A stretch of DNA of 39,456 nucleotides from the NCBI GenBank assembly GCA_015152515.1, contig SUTV01000006.1, forward strand, positions 1 to 39,456, written 5' to 3'. Origin of the DNA: Cyanobacteria bacterium SIG29 (GTDB taxonomy: Bacteria; Cyanobacteriota; Vampirovibrionia; Gastranaerophilales; Gastranaerophilaceae). The position numbers were made by a program, and so were the translations under genes. Positions 8,080-16,225 of this stretch are shown here, one piece after another. The first letter of the stretch is position 1, and each line of letters opens with the position of its first letter. The notes under the pieces were generated by a model, which was given only the letters and a program-made list of their open reading frames with translations, made no database searches and was not told where the DNA came from.

Positions 8080-8946
8080 TTATTTGTTAATAGAAAAATA
8101 TATTTCTTTTAATCTTTTTTTGCTTATGTGTGTATATAATTGTGTTGTAGACACATTACTATGTCCAAGTAATTCTTGTACAACCCTTAAATCAGCACCA
8201 TTTTCAAGTAAGTGAGTAGCAAATGAATGTCTTATTGTATGCGGTGATATATCTTTATTTATATTTTTCCCAAGATTATTTATAAAAACATAAACATCTT
8301 GTCTTGTTAATTTTTTTCCATTTTCTTTTATAAAACAGTATTTTGATTTTATATTATATTTTTTTAAAATATAATCTCTTTCTTTTAAATATTTCGAAAT
8401 TGAAATACACGCTTTTTTTCCAAGAGGAACAATTCTTTCTTTTGAGCCTTTGCCTGTACAACGAATATAACGAGCATTTAAATCAATATTATGAATAAAC
8501 ACGTCAGTTAGTTCTGAAACTCTTAATCCTGAAGCATATAATAGTTCTAAAATTGCTTTTTCTATTATATTCATATCTTTATCTAATAATTCATTAATTT
8601 CTTTCATAGAAAGAACTTTAGGTAATTTTTTAGGGAGTTTTGGTTGTTCTATAGCTAATGCTGGGTTATGTTTTATATAGTCATTAATACTTAACCAGTT
8701 GAAAAACCCTTTAATTGATGCAATTTCTCTTGTAATACTTCTAGGTGTATATTTTTTATCATATAAATTTTTTATATATAGATTTAATTGTAATCTATAT
8801 ATATTGTTAATTTCATCTATATCATTTTTAACTAAAAATTCAGATAGAGAATACAAGTCAGAACGATAAGCTAAAATTGTATTCTCAGCAAGTCCACATT
8901 CAATTTCTAAATATTCAAGATATTGAGATATGTAATCGATTAACAT
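8080..8946 (-). CDS. xerD: XerC/XerD-type tyrosine recombinase
   Basis: The protein has 288 residues, the usual Xer length. A SAM-like DNA-binding N-terminal domain (1-95) is followed by the catalytic domain, which has all key residues: R142 in [10 protein letters not shown]166 in TGKGSKER, H236-x-x-R239 in [13 protein letters not shown]262 in [10 protein letters not shown] and the nucleophile Y271. This fits the chromosome-dimer resolvase acting at dif rather than a phage integrase, which is usually longer. No dif site was identified. It lies 19 bp after the 801-residue protein gene and may be co-transcribed. XerC and XerD cannot be told apart with certainty. Confidence 0.9.
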   Translation of the reverse strand: MLIDYISQYLEYLEIECGLAENTILAYRSDLYSLSEFLVKNDIDEINNIYRLQLNLYIKNLYDKKYTPRSITREIASIKGFFNWLSINDYIKHNPALAIEQPKLPKKLPKVLSMKEINELLDKDMNIIEKAILELLYASGLRVSELTDVFIHNIDLNARYIRCTGKGSKERIVPLGKKACISISKYLKERDYILKKYNIKSKYCFIKENGKKLTRQDVYVFINNLGKNINKDISPHTIRHSFATHLLENGADLRVVQELLGHSNVSTTQLYTHISKKRLKEIYFSINK

Positions 8947-8965
8947 ATCTCAAGTTTATCATTTA

Positions 8966-11371
8966 TTATAATAAGTTTCTAGCACTTTTCATTACGCTAT
9001 CAGTTGATTTGATAATTTCATCTGCATACTTATCAAGTTCTGCTGAATTATCTTGATGTTCAACTTTAATTGATGGAATATATCTTTCGCTATTTTTCTT
9101 GTCATTATTAAAGATATTCAATGCAGGTATTTCACCTTGTGATTCAACATTAGTTTGATTATTTGGATTTAATGTTTGCGCTGGTTGGATATCTGTTGGT
9201 TGCACAGTTTGATTATTTGGTTGTTGCATAGATGGATTTTGAATATTTGGTTGTTGTGCAGCTGGATTTTGAATATTTGTCCATTTATCAAGTAAATTTG
9301 TTGTTGTAGATTTTTCATCGATAACACTTGATAGTTGAGCATTTGTATTTTGTTGTGCTTCAGTTGCTGCTTTTTGTTTTTCTAAATATGCAGTTGGTTT
9401 ACCAAAGATTTTGTTTATTAATTTTGTAATTGGTTTTTGTATAAATGGTTGAATTACAAATAAAATAAGTGCAAATCTTCCAAATCCACCGGCAAATCCT
9501 TTTAATTTTTTGCCAAATTTTCCAGTTGTTGTTGGACTTTTAATTGTGTCTAGACCTGTATCTAAAATTTTGCCGAAGAATTTTAATGGTTTTTCCCAGA
9601 ATTTTAGTTTAGCACCTTGTTTCTTTAGTCCTTTTGCTAACTTTTTAGCTTCTTTTAAACCTTTTCCTGTTAATTCTGCAACTTTATCTTTATCAACGCC
9701 TCTGATTAATAAATCTTTTTGAATATTAGCAATTTTTGTTGCTTCTTGTAAAATTGGCTTGTTTCTTACAGCTTGTTCTGTAATTTCTTTCATTGCATCT
9801 TTTGCTGCTTGTGTCATTGCAGGTTTTGGCGCTACAAATGATTTTATTGTTTTAATAGGTGCAGTTAATAAACCTAATACTTTTGATAAAATTCCGCCGC
9901 CATTTAAACTTTGAGCTATTTGTTTTGCTTCTGATAAGCTTTTACCTGTCATTGATTTAACAACGCTTATATCGGCACCTTTTTCTAGTAATTTCTTTTG
10001 CATTTTTACAATTTTGATGCCATCAACATTTTTGTTTGCATTTTTTACTAATTCAGTAAGAGCAGCTCTACCTTCTGTAGTCATTCCTCTATACTTGTTT
10101 CCGCCTGCTTTATAAAGTAAGTTTATACTTGGTTGGAATAAAATCATACCTAAATATTGTTCTGAAAGAACATGCATAAATGTACTTAATTTTTCGCCTT
10201 CAGGTGCTTCTTTAGCCGCTTTTGTTGATTGAACAATTGCATTTGCAGCAAAGAATAAACTTAAAGCACCACCACCATAAGTAGCTATATTTTTACCTTT
10301 AACGGTACCTTTTGCAAGCATTTTACCAAAAAGAGTTTTACCTGTTTTTAGTTCTGCAGCATTAAGTTTATTTCTTAATGTTGTTAATTTACCTCTATTT
10401 CTAGAATAAAATTCTTTTCCGCCATCTAAACCTTTTTCAATAAGTTCATCAGTTATAGAGAATATTTTATCTTTTGGTAATGAAGCAATTGCATCATCTG
10501 CATTTGAAGCTAATGAGCTAAAGATTTTTTTTGAATTACCAGATAATGCTAATGACTCATTGTTGTTTTTTATGTATTTTAAAGCGCTTGAAATACTTTC
10601 TGAAATATTTTTTGTTGATATGTTTCTAGGGTTTTTGCTTCTAATTATTGAAGCTAAGAAATCATCTATTTCTTGGTCTAAAGCTCCCAATATTTTAAGT
10701 TGATCAGGATTTGTTATTTTAGTTGATAATTCACCAATTGTGGCTTTAACCCCACTTAAATATTCTGGTGTAACACCAACATTTAGTCCGCCAATTGAAC
10801 CAAGTGCTCTTAGTGCGTCATCAGATAATGTAATTGCTTTTTGACCAAGTTGTTCTGAAAAGCCTAAATTGTATTTTAAATCTGTTAATCTAGTTGTAAG
10901 TGCGCTTGGTACTTTATCTGATAATTCTTGTGCAATTGTGCTTGTTTTTGCCATGCCACATTTTGGAATGGCTTTATATTCGTTTGTGAAATATTTTGTG
11001 AATCTATTTTCTTTTATAAATTGGCTAAATCTAGATTTCTTTTCTGTTGATAAGAATCTTTCTAAGTGGAATTTGTCAGAAACTTTATCCCCAAAATTAG
11101 CAATTTTTGTTAAAATTCCTTTGCCATCTTTTCCCGCAATTAATTTTTCTACAGCATCATCTGCAAGCATTAATGCAGGTAAAAGCGTAATGCTTTTTCT
11201 CATTACATCTTGGTCAGAAATGCTATTTGTAACGGTTTTACCAGCAGTAGTACTTTCAAAGTTATCACTAACAGCCTGTTTTGATGTTGCTAGTGTTTCT
11301 TTTATGTCTTCTTTTTTTATATTTATATTTGGACCTTGAAAATTACTTGCTGTATTAATTACGTTTGTCAT
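8966..11371 (-). CDS. Large unknown protein with internal duplication and Asn/Gln/Pro tail
   Basis: The protein has 801 residues and belongs to no family I recognise. It starts MTNVINTASNFQG, loosely like the SF-x-G leader of three neighbours. It contains a duplicated module. Residues about 435-492 (MQKKLLEKGADISVVKSMTG) and 525-585 (IQKDLLIRGVDKDKVAELTG) align well, and each lies near a hydrophobic stretch with a QP motif: one at about 363-420 (LGMILFQPSINLLYK), one at about 624-646 (LILFVIQPFIQKPI). Residues about 690-735 are low-complexity Asn/Gln/Pro with repeated NIQNP and QQPN. Two or three membrane-associated segments are likely. No catalytic motif is visible. Confidence 0.75.
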   Translation of the reverse strand: MTNVINTASNFQGPNINIKKEDIKETLATSKQAVSDNFESTTAGKTVTNSISDQDVMRKSITLLPALMLADDAVEKLIAGKDGKGILTKIANFGDKVSDKFHLERFLSTEKKSRFSQFIKENRFTKYFTNEYKAIPKCGMAKTSTIAQELSDKVPSALTTRLTDLKYNLGFSEQLGQKAITLSDDALRALGSIGGLNVGVTPEYLSGVKATIGELSTKITNPDQLKILGALDQEIDDFLASIIRSKNPRNISTKNISESISSALKYIKNNNESLALSGNSKKIFSSLASNADDAIASLPKDKIFSITDELIEKGLDGGKEFYSRNRGKLTTLRNKLNAAELKTGKTLFGKMLAKGTVKGKNIATYGGGALSLFFAANAIVQSTKAAKEAPEGEKLSTFMHVLSEQYLGMILFQPSINLLYKAGGNKYRGMTTEGRAALTELVKNANKNVDGIKIVKMQKKLLEKGADISVVKSMTGKSLSEAKQIAQSLNGGGILSKVLGLLTAPIKTIKSFVAPKPAMTQAAKDAMKEITEQAVRNKPILQEATKIANIQKDLLIRGVDKDKVAELTGKGLKEAKKLAKGLKKQGAKLKFWEKPLKFFGKILDTGLDTIKSPTTTGKFGKKLKGFAGGFGRFALILFVIQPFIQKPITKLINKIFGKPTAYLEKQKAATEAQQNTNAQLSSVIDEKSTTTNLLDKWTNIQNPAAQQPNIQNPSMQQPNNQTVQPTDIQPAQTLNPNNQTNVESQGEIPALNIFNNDKKNSERYIPSIKVEHQDNSAELDKYADEIIKSTDSVMKSARNLL

Positions 11372-11466
11372 AAAACCCCACTGCTATATATAAAATAAAA
11401 CAAACAAATTTTAAAATTGCCTTAATATTTTTGTTTTTCTCCCTTTTTTAACAAACCGTAATATAT

Positions 11467-11495
11467 AAAAAAACAGGGCGTGTGCCCTGTTTTTT
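11467..11495 (-). terminator. Rho-independent terminator of the gene at 11494-12351
   Basis: Read on the minus strand, AAACAGGGC and GCCCTGTTT pair around a four-base loop and are followed by a T-rich stretch. The hairpin starts directly at the TAA stop. T and A runs on both sides would also allow it to work on the plus strand. Confidence 0.85.
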
Positions 11496-12351
11496 AACCG
11501 TCAGAAAATAATTTAAATGTCCTTTCTACGTTACTACTGATAACCTCTTTTACTGAATCATATTCTTTCATTACTGCTTCGTGTTGTGTTTCTAAAGATT
11601 GAAGCTCTAAATCCAGTTTATTATCTTCTGCTTCTAATCTTGCTAATTCGTAATTGTAAATACTTTCAGCAGCAGCGTCATCTGATGTATCTATTATATA
11701 TTCAATTTGTGTGTCAGATTCTAATAATCCAGCTGATATTCCTTCTTGACCAGTTTTTGTATCGTGTAGGAAAATCATACCGCTCATAATTAGATTTTGA
11801 AGTACTTTTTTGTTATTTAGGTAGTCATTACCATCTTTTAAATTGTAGGTTTTACCATTAATTATTGCTTGAGTTTTATCTTCAGAAAGCGTTAATAATT
11901 CGTTTCCATCTAAATTCCACTCTTTGTATACTTCACCGTTATTTTGAGCTTCTTCAGTTTTTGCTTTTACGTCATCAAGTCTTTCTTGTAACTTTTGTTT
12001 TTCAGTTTCATCTGTTGTGTTAATAATTTGGCTTTCTAATGACGCAATTATTTCTTCCCCAGTGCGTGTTGGAAGATAAATTTCACCATCTGCATTAGTA
12101 ACTAAATATCCTGATGATATTAAGTTAGAGTATTCAACATCTTGTTTTGAATAACCTCCACTTTCATTTTCGTTTGGCATTTTTATTGTTAACTTATAGT
12201 TATTCATTGCCTCACTATAATTTTGAGCAGCTTGAGTTTTTTGTGAAGCAAGTTGGTTTTGTTTTTGTGAAATCAAAATTTCTTGCAACTCAATATCACT
12301 CAATCTTGAGGTTAACATCAATAATCTGCCTTGTGAAGATGATAATCCCAT
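11494..12351 (-). CDS. Coiled-coil protein of unknown function
   Basis: The protein has 285 residues without a signal peptide. It opens with MGLSSSQGRLLMLTSRLSDI, a helix that runs into a Gln-rich coiled coil (about 20-55). A mixed central region (75-200) contains a NGKTYNLKDGNDYL beta-like stretch. A second long helix closes the protein (about 225-285, ending VERTFKLFSDG). The helix, globular core and helix plan is reminiscent of filament, hook or secretion-accessory proteins, but no family could be named. It is flanked by its own terminator and by the upstream GT2-like gene on the same strand. Confidence 0.75.
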   Translation of the reverse strand: MGLSSSQGRLLMLTSRLSDIELQEILISQKQNQLASQKTQAAQNYSEAMNNYKLTIKMPNENESGGYSKQDVEYSNLISSGYLVTNADGEIYLPTRTGEEIIASLESQIINTTDETEKQKLQERLDDVKAKTEEAQNNGEVYKEWNLDGNELLTLSEDKTQAIINGKTYNLKDGNDYLNNKKVLQNLIMSGMIFLHDTKTGQEGISAGLLESDTQIEYIIDTSDDAAAESIYNYELARLEAEDNKLDLELQSLETQHEAVMKEYDSVKEVISSNVERTFKLFSDG

Positions 12352-12449
12352 TAATTTCTCCGATTTCTTACAGTTATACTAATGATTTTGTCGGCTTTTT
12401 TCAGTAAAACTTTAGTTTTTAGAGAAATTCTCGTTACATTTCTTTACGA

Positions 12450-14015
12450 TTATCTATTCTTGATATAAGTTGATATGTCTATAACTTTATTCACTTCTTC
12501 TGGAATGTAGTATTCACAAGTTGACCATAAAAGAGTTTCTGGTATTTCACTACAATTAGGATTTTCTACTGCGTGCTTGTTACAGAACCCTTTTACCATA
12601 TTGTTAGTACCATCAATTTTTGGTGAGAAATATGCACAAGATTGGCAAATTTTTATTCTGAAACCGTGTTGTTCTAAAGTATCAGAAATATTTTTTACCG
12701 CATCACACATTCTTACATAACTTTGAGCAGTTTCTTGTTTTTTATTTTTATATCTGAAAATTACTTTTTTGAAACCGCCTTCTGAAATTAAGTCCATTGT
12801 ACAAGGGAAGATATTTCTTCCATTTGTTACATTAACAGGTACAGTTACTTTTTCTATTTCGGTTTTTGGTTTTTTATCTAATTTTTTGAAAACTTTTTTA
12901 ATTAATTCATTTTCGCATAACGCTTCAGAAAGTGTATAGAATGGGCAACCAGCTAAGTATATCAGTGGTTTTACATATTGTTCTGTTTTGTATACTGATA
13001 AACCAAATGCTACTGCTAATACAACAGCTAAGAAGATTGACCAAGGAAAATCAAATACAAAATAATAATTGAAAGAATATGTTCCAATTATTAAAAGCAT
13101 TGTTATAAGAACAATTGGATTTGGTTTTAATAATGAGAACAAAAATTCTGCAAATTTAAAGTTTGATATAGTTTTAAAATTCAAACAATGAGTAAATAAT
13201 GACATTTTAAAACCAAAGCTTGGTCGTCTTAATTCATAGTCATTTGAAGATACATAAGTTTTGATTTCTTGTATAAATTTAGGTGGATAATTAACGCTTG
13301 TTAGCAAGAAAGAATATTTTAATTCTGAATTTGCATCTTTAAAATCGATACATTGAACTTTTTCTAAAACTTCGTGTTTAATCGCCATAACATCAGAATC
13401 AATAGGAACAGCTAAACCAAGTTTAGAACGACCAACTTTCATTATGTTTGCATTGTATTCATTTACATTAGACCAAACTTTTTCGTAGTAATCTGCATCT
13501 TCTAAGTAAATATCTGTTGTACCAACTACTACAGGATTATCTTGAAGTGCTTCGTTTACATTAAATAAAAAGTCATTTCTAACAATTCTATTTGCATTTA
13601 AAAATACATAACCATCAACTCTTTTAAAAGACATAAGATTTTCTAATAACCAAGAGATAGCTTTATCTCTTCCAAGAGGAGCATCATCAGATAATCTCCA
13701 TAATTTAGCGCCACCAATAAATTCTAATTTATTTGAAGAATTGTCTGTACAATTGTCTAAAATGATATGTGTTTGGTAGTTGCCTTTTGGATAATCTTGC
13801 TTGTTTAGTTGTTCTAGTAAATTAACAATTGTTTTTTCGTTGTTGTGTGAATATATAATAACGATAAGGTTTTTGTATTCTTTTTTCTCTTCTGATTTCT
13901 TTTTAGATTTGAATTTAATAAAGCTTGCAGTAACTATTAGTGAAAAATAAATAGTGAATACTGCTATATAAATAAATAAAATAGATAAAATAAATATAAT
14001 TATATTGTTTAACAT
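12450..14015 (-). CDS. GT2-fold membrane protein lacking catalytic motifs, with Cys-rich C-terminus
   Basis: The protein has 521 residues: an N-terminal membrane helix (1-33), a GT-A type family 2 glycosyltransferase fold (about 48-270), two further membrane helices (about 298-345) and a cytoplasmic tail. The first nucleotide-binding motif is kept (ILDNCTDNSS, 85-94). The metal-binding D-x-D is replaced by N140-A-N142 in VFLNANRIV. The usual acidic ED motif reads NSELKYS, and the Q-x-x-R-W motif appears as ELRRPSF. These losses suggest a pseudoenzyme or changed chemistry. The tail carries C457-x-x-C460, C478, C488 and C500, a possible metal site. A strong AGAGGTGGGAG ribosome site precedes the start. 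The fold call is firmer than the loss of activity. Confidence 0.75.
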   Translation of the reverse strand: MLNNIIIFILSILFIYIAVFTIYFSLIVTASFIKFKSKKKSEEKKEYKNLIVIIYSHNNEKTIVNLLEQLNKQDYPKGNYQTHIILDNCTDNSSNKLEFIGGAKLWRLSDDAPLGRDKAISWLLENLMSFKRVDGYVFLNANRIVRNDFLFNVNEALQDNPVVVGTTDIYLEDADYYEKVWSNVNEYNANIMKVGRSKLGLAVPIDSDVMAIKHEVLEKVQCIDFKDANSELKYSFLLTSVNYPPKFIQEIKTYVSSNDYELRRPSFGFKMSLFTHCLNFKTISNFKFAEFLFSLLKPNPIVLITMLLIIGTYSFNYYFVFDFPWSIFLAVVLAVAFGLSVYKTEQYVKPLIYLAGCPFYTLSEALCENELIKKVFKKLDKKPKTEIEKVTVPVNVTNGRNIFPCTMDLISEGGFKKVIFRYKNKKQETAQSYVRMCDAVKNISDTLEQHGFRIKICQSCAYFSPKIDGTNNMVKGFCNKHAVENPNCSEIPETLLWSTCEYYIPEEVNKVIDISTYIKNR

Positions 14016-14111
14016 GCTCCCACCTCTAACATGATTTTATGAAAAAAAGAGTTTTTTTTCCATATAAAAAATCAAAATAAAATCAATACAATGTAAATTT
14101 TTATTAAAATC

Positions 14112-14141
14112 ATAATAAAAAATCTAAACATTTTGTCACAA
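14112..14141 (-). promoter_or_regulatory. Candidate promoter for the GT2-like gene
   Basis: On the minus strand, TTGTGA (complement of 14136-14141) is followed after 18 bp by TATTAT (complement of 14112-14117). The -35 box falls inside the inverted repeat at 14135-14162. The mRNA leader would be about 90 nt. Confidence 0.45.
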
Positions 14142-14162
14142 TTGAATTATTATAATTGTAAC
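14135..14162. promoter_or_regulatory. Operator-like inverted repeat between divergent transcripts
   Basis: GTCACAATT (14135-14143) and AATTGTAAC (14154-14162) form a near-perfect inverted repeat with one mismatch and a 10-bp spacer, so the half-sites lie about two helical turns apart. It overlaps the minus-strand -35 box and a plus-strand TATAAT at 14151-14156, so one regulator could control both directions. The regulator is not identified. Confidence 0.45.
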
Positions 14163-14222
14163 AAATCCCCAAATCTCCTCCCAAGATTATTAAGTATTAG
14201 CTGCAGTGCAGCTTTTTTTTTT
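14163..14222 (+). ncRNA. Candidate small RNA with CCUCCC loop and terminator
   Basis: A plus-strand TATAAT (14151-14156) is followed 56 bp later by a complete intrinsic terminator: AGCTGC (14199-14204), loop AGT, GCAGCT (14208-14213), then ten T residues to 14222. No open frame lies between them. The predicted 60-nt RNA has a 5' hairpin, AATCT (14172-14176) with AGATT (14184-14188), whose 7-nt loop is CCTCCCA. That is an anti-Shine-Dalgarno sequence presented single-stranded. The plan recalls cyanobacterial Yfr1, a short RNA with an exposed CUCCUC motif. Alternatively this is an attenuator in the leader of the gene at 14263. No convincing -35 box is present. Confidence 0.5.
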
Positions 14223-14262
14223 GCATTTTATGTTATGATTTTTTGAGGTTGAGGTTATTATA

Positions 14263-15789
14263 ATGTTAGAATTAGTTGTTTTTATCTGTGGCTTGTCTGT
14301 TATGATTATGGAACTTGCTGGAATGAGGGTTATTACACCTTTTCTGGGTTCTAGTTTTATTGTTTGGACAAGTGTTATAGGTGTAATTATGACTTCTTTG
14401 AGTTTGGGCTATTTCTTGGGTGGAAAATATGCTGATAGAAAACCGTCTGTTATGAAGTTAGCCTTTGTTATTTTTTTATCTGCTTTATATCTTTTCTTAA
14501 TTTCAATTTCACAGTTTGAGTTTCTTCAAAAAATTACTAGTAGTGCTTTATTTAATATATATTTTTTGTCTGTAATTGTTGCTATAGTATTATTTACAAT
14601 TCCTTCTATTTTATTAGCAATGGTTTCTCCTTATGCATTGAAACTTGCTATATTGAATAGAAATATTCTTTCTGCTAACTCTGGAACAATAATTGGTAAA
14701 TTTTCTGCTCTTGCTACAATAGGTTCTATTGTGGGAACTTTTGCTTGCGGATTTTTTTTAATATCCTTTTTTGGAATTGATACAATTTTCTATTTTTTAT
14801 CTTGTCTGTTACTTATAACTTCATTTCTTTTATGTATTTCAGCGTATAAAACTTTTTTAAAATCAAAGGTTTTTATATTTTTTATAATTATTCAATTAAT
14901 AATTTTAATCTTTGCTTTTTTTTTAACTTGTTATTATAAAAAAAATCCTCGAGTTATTTTCCCTGATTCAATATTTTCAAAAACAACACCTTATTCATAC
15001 ATATGTGTTGTTCAGGATGTGAAACATAATTTAAGGGGATTATCGACTGGTGATTCTTTTTTCTATTCTATTCTAAATTCAAATTTACCCAAGGATGATT
15101 TTGCAGACAAATATTACCATAAAGTTTTTATGGATGTTTTTAAGCTAAAGCAAAAAAAATCTGATGTATTAGTTCTTGGTAATGCTGCGGGTTTGTTTGT
15201 TAGAGGTATGGTTTATAATTCTGAAAAAAATGATTTTAATATCAAGAACTATGATGTTGTTGAAATTGATAAAGAGTTGACACAGATTGCATATGATTAT
15301 TTTGATTTTCCTAAAAGAGATAATATTCATATGTATTATGAAGATGCAAGGACTTTTTTAAATAGAGAATCTATTTTGCAAAATAAAAAGTATGATTTAA
15401 TATATTTTGATATTTATTCAGGCGTAAATCTTTTAGTTCCATCTCATCTTCTTTCTATTGAGAACTTTCAAAATATTAACAAACTTATGCAAAAAGAAGG
15501 TATACTTCTTATTAATGTTGTTTCTTCTTTGGAAGGTAAAATGTTTAAATATCTAAAACAAGTTTATACTCAAGTGAAAACGGTTTTTCCTTTTGTAAAA
15601 ATATACTATATTGAAGAAAGTAAAAATTCTAATTTTTTTAATTTTGTTATTATTGCTTCAAAAGAGAAGATGGAAACTGATGTTCAAAATAGATTTATGA
15701 AAGAACCATATAAAGAACTTGTAATAGATAATTTATCTGATAAATTATATACAGATTTGTATAACCCATTTGAATACTTTACTTTTTAA
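14263..15789 (+). CDS. Membrane-fused spermidine-synthase-like methyltransferase-fold protein
   Basis: The protein has 508 residues. Residues 1-222 form about seven membrane helices with the motif GMRVITPFLGSSFIVWTSVIG, as seen in fused transporter/spermidine synthase proteins. Residues 240-508 are a Rossmann domain of the spermidine synthase type: LVLGNAAG (304-310) at the nucleotide loop, DVVEID (331-336) with the acidic ribose ligand, then YEDARTFL and YDLIYFDIYSG. The classical G-G-G-D-G loop and D-x-x-D-P catalytic motif are altered, so true spermidine synthesis is doubtful. The gene is divergent from the GT2-like gene. GAGG lies 8 bp before the ATG. No polyamine-pathway gene is nearby. 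Confidence 0.85.
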   Translation: MLELVVFICGLSVMIMELAGMRVITPFLGSSFIVWTSVIGVIMTSLSLGYFLGGKYADRKPSVMKLAFVIFLSALYLFLISISQFEFLQKITSSALFNIYFLSVIVAIVLFTIPSILLAMVSPYALKLAILNRNILSANSGTIIGKFSALATIGSIVGTFACGFFLISFFGIDTIFYFLSCLLLITSFLLCISAYKTFLKSKVFIFFIIIQLIILIFAFFLTCYYKKNPRVIFPDSIFSKTTPYSYICVVQDVKHNLRGLSTGDSFFYSILNSNLPKDDFADKYYHKVFMDVFKLKQKKSDVLVLGNAAGLFVRGMVYNSEKNDFNIKNYDVVEIDKELTQIAYDYFDFPKRDNIHMYYEDARTFLNRESILQNKKYDLIYFDIYSGVNLLVPSHLLSIENFQNINKLMQKEGILLINVVSSLEGKMFKYLKQVYTQVKTVFPFVKIYYIEESKNSNFFNFVIIASKEKMETDVQNRFMKEPYKELVIDNLSDKLYTDLYNPFEYFTF

Positions 15790-15798
15790 TATTTTTAC

Positions 15799-15826
15799 TT
15801 GATAATAAAAATTTATGATGTATTAT
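15799..15826 (+). promoter_or_regulatory. Promoter of tRNA-Arg
   Basis: TTGATA (15799-15804), a 16-bp spacer and TATTAT (15821-15826) place the transcript start about 6 bp before the tRNA. The 12 bases from the -10 box on, TATTATATTTAT, are identical to those of the promoter upstream of the tRNA-Met array. Confidence 0.7.
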
Positions 15827-15838
15827 ATTTATAGCCTT

Positions 15839-15912
15839 GTGCCTGTAGCTCAGCTGGATAGAGTGTTTGGCTACGAACCAAAAGGTCGGGGGTTCGAATC
15901 CCTCCAGGCACG
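15839..15912 (+). tRNA. tRNA-Arg(ACG)
   Basis: A full cloverleaf is seen: acceptor GTGCCTG (15839-15845) pairs with CAGGCAC (15905-15911), discriminator G at 15912, D-arm AGCTCAGCTGGATAGAGT, anticodon loop CTACGAA with anticodon ACG, and T-arm GGTTCGAATCCC. CCA is not encoded and must be added by CCA-adding enzyme. ACG implies conversion of A34 to inosine by TadA for decoding CGU/CGC/CGA. Its 3' end is duplicated twice downstream in the 110-bp array. Confidence 0.96.
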
Positions 15913-15917
15913 CATTT

Positions 15918-15941
15918 ACTTCCTTGAATGGAAGTTTTTTT
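15918..15941 (+). terminator. tRNA-Arg terminator (copies at 16028-16051 and 16138-16161)
   Basis: ACTTCC (15918-15923) pairs with GGAAGT (15930-15935) around TTGAAT, followed by seven T residues. Because it lies in the repeat unit, the tRNA is followed by three successive terminators. The second copy has TCGAAT in the loop. Confidence 0.88.
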
Positions 15942-15970
15942 ATGTCGGGATTCTCACCCAAGGGTTCTTA

Positions 15971-16010
15971 CCTCTCGAAAAATGATATTTAATCATTTTT
16001 CTCGGCAGAG
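15971..16010. repeat. Hairpin element copy 1 (tRNA-Arg locus)
   Basis: Outer ends CTCTCG and CTCGGCAGAG flank a 9-bp stem AAAAATGAT/ATCATTTTT with loop ATTTA. Same family as the copies at 16081, 27609, 27702, 27790 and 27833. Confidence 0.85.
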
Positions 16011-16080
16011 TCTCCAGGCACGCATTTACTTCCTCGAATGGAAGTTTTTTTATGTCGGGATTCTCACCCAAGGGTTCTTA

Positions 16081-16120
16081 CCTCTCGAAAAATGATATTT
16101 AATCATTTTTCTCGGCAGAG
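16081..16120. repeat. Hairpin element copy 2 (tRNA-Arg locus)
   Basis: Identical to the copy at 15971-16010 and exactly 110 bp downstream of it. Confidence 0.85.
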
Positions 16121-16225
16121 TCTCCAGGCACGCATTTACTTCCTTGAATGGAAGTTTTTTTATGTCAAAAATGTATGGTTTACTTTAGTCAATAAAATAT
16201 AAAGAACTCCTAGAGCGAAGTATTA

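Larger units (their letters stand above)
15902..16166 (+). repeat. 110-bp tandem array duplicating the 3' end of tRNA-Arg
   Basis: Two full 110-bp units and a partial third, starting at 15902, 16012 and 16122. Each begins with the tRNA 3' end (CTCCAGGCACG), then the trailer with a terminator hairpin. The two full units continue through two similar short stretches (GGATTCTCACC and GGGTTCTTACC, which vaguely resemble T-arms) to a 40-bp hairpin ending CGGCAGAG. The third copy stops after TATGTC at 16166. Units differ by one base in the terminator loop (T versus C). The array fills the 436-bp gap before the next gene, which otherwise shows nothing. Confidence 0.93.

Noticed and set aside
8080-8946. 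Phage integrase
   Set aside because: Length, motif spacing and absence of phage genes fit a housekeeping Xer protein.
15779-15961. Minus-strand open frame over tRNA-Arg
   Set aside because: It runs antisense through the tRNA and its terminator and has no protein-like features.
15839-16166. attL/attR of an integrated element at tRNA-Arg
   Set aside because: The duplicated tRNA 3' ends are only 110 bp apart with no cargo. The only tyrosine recombinase is Xer-like and 7 kb away.
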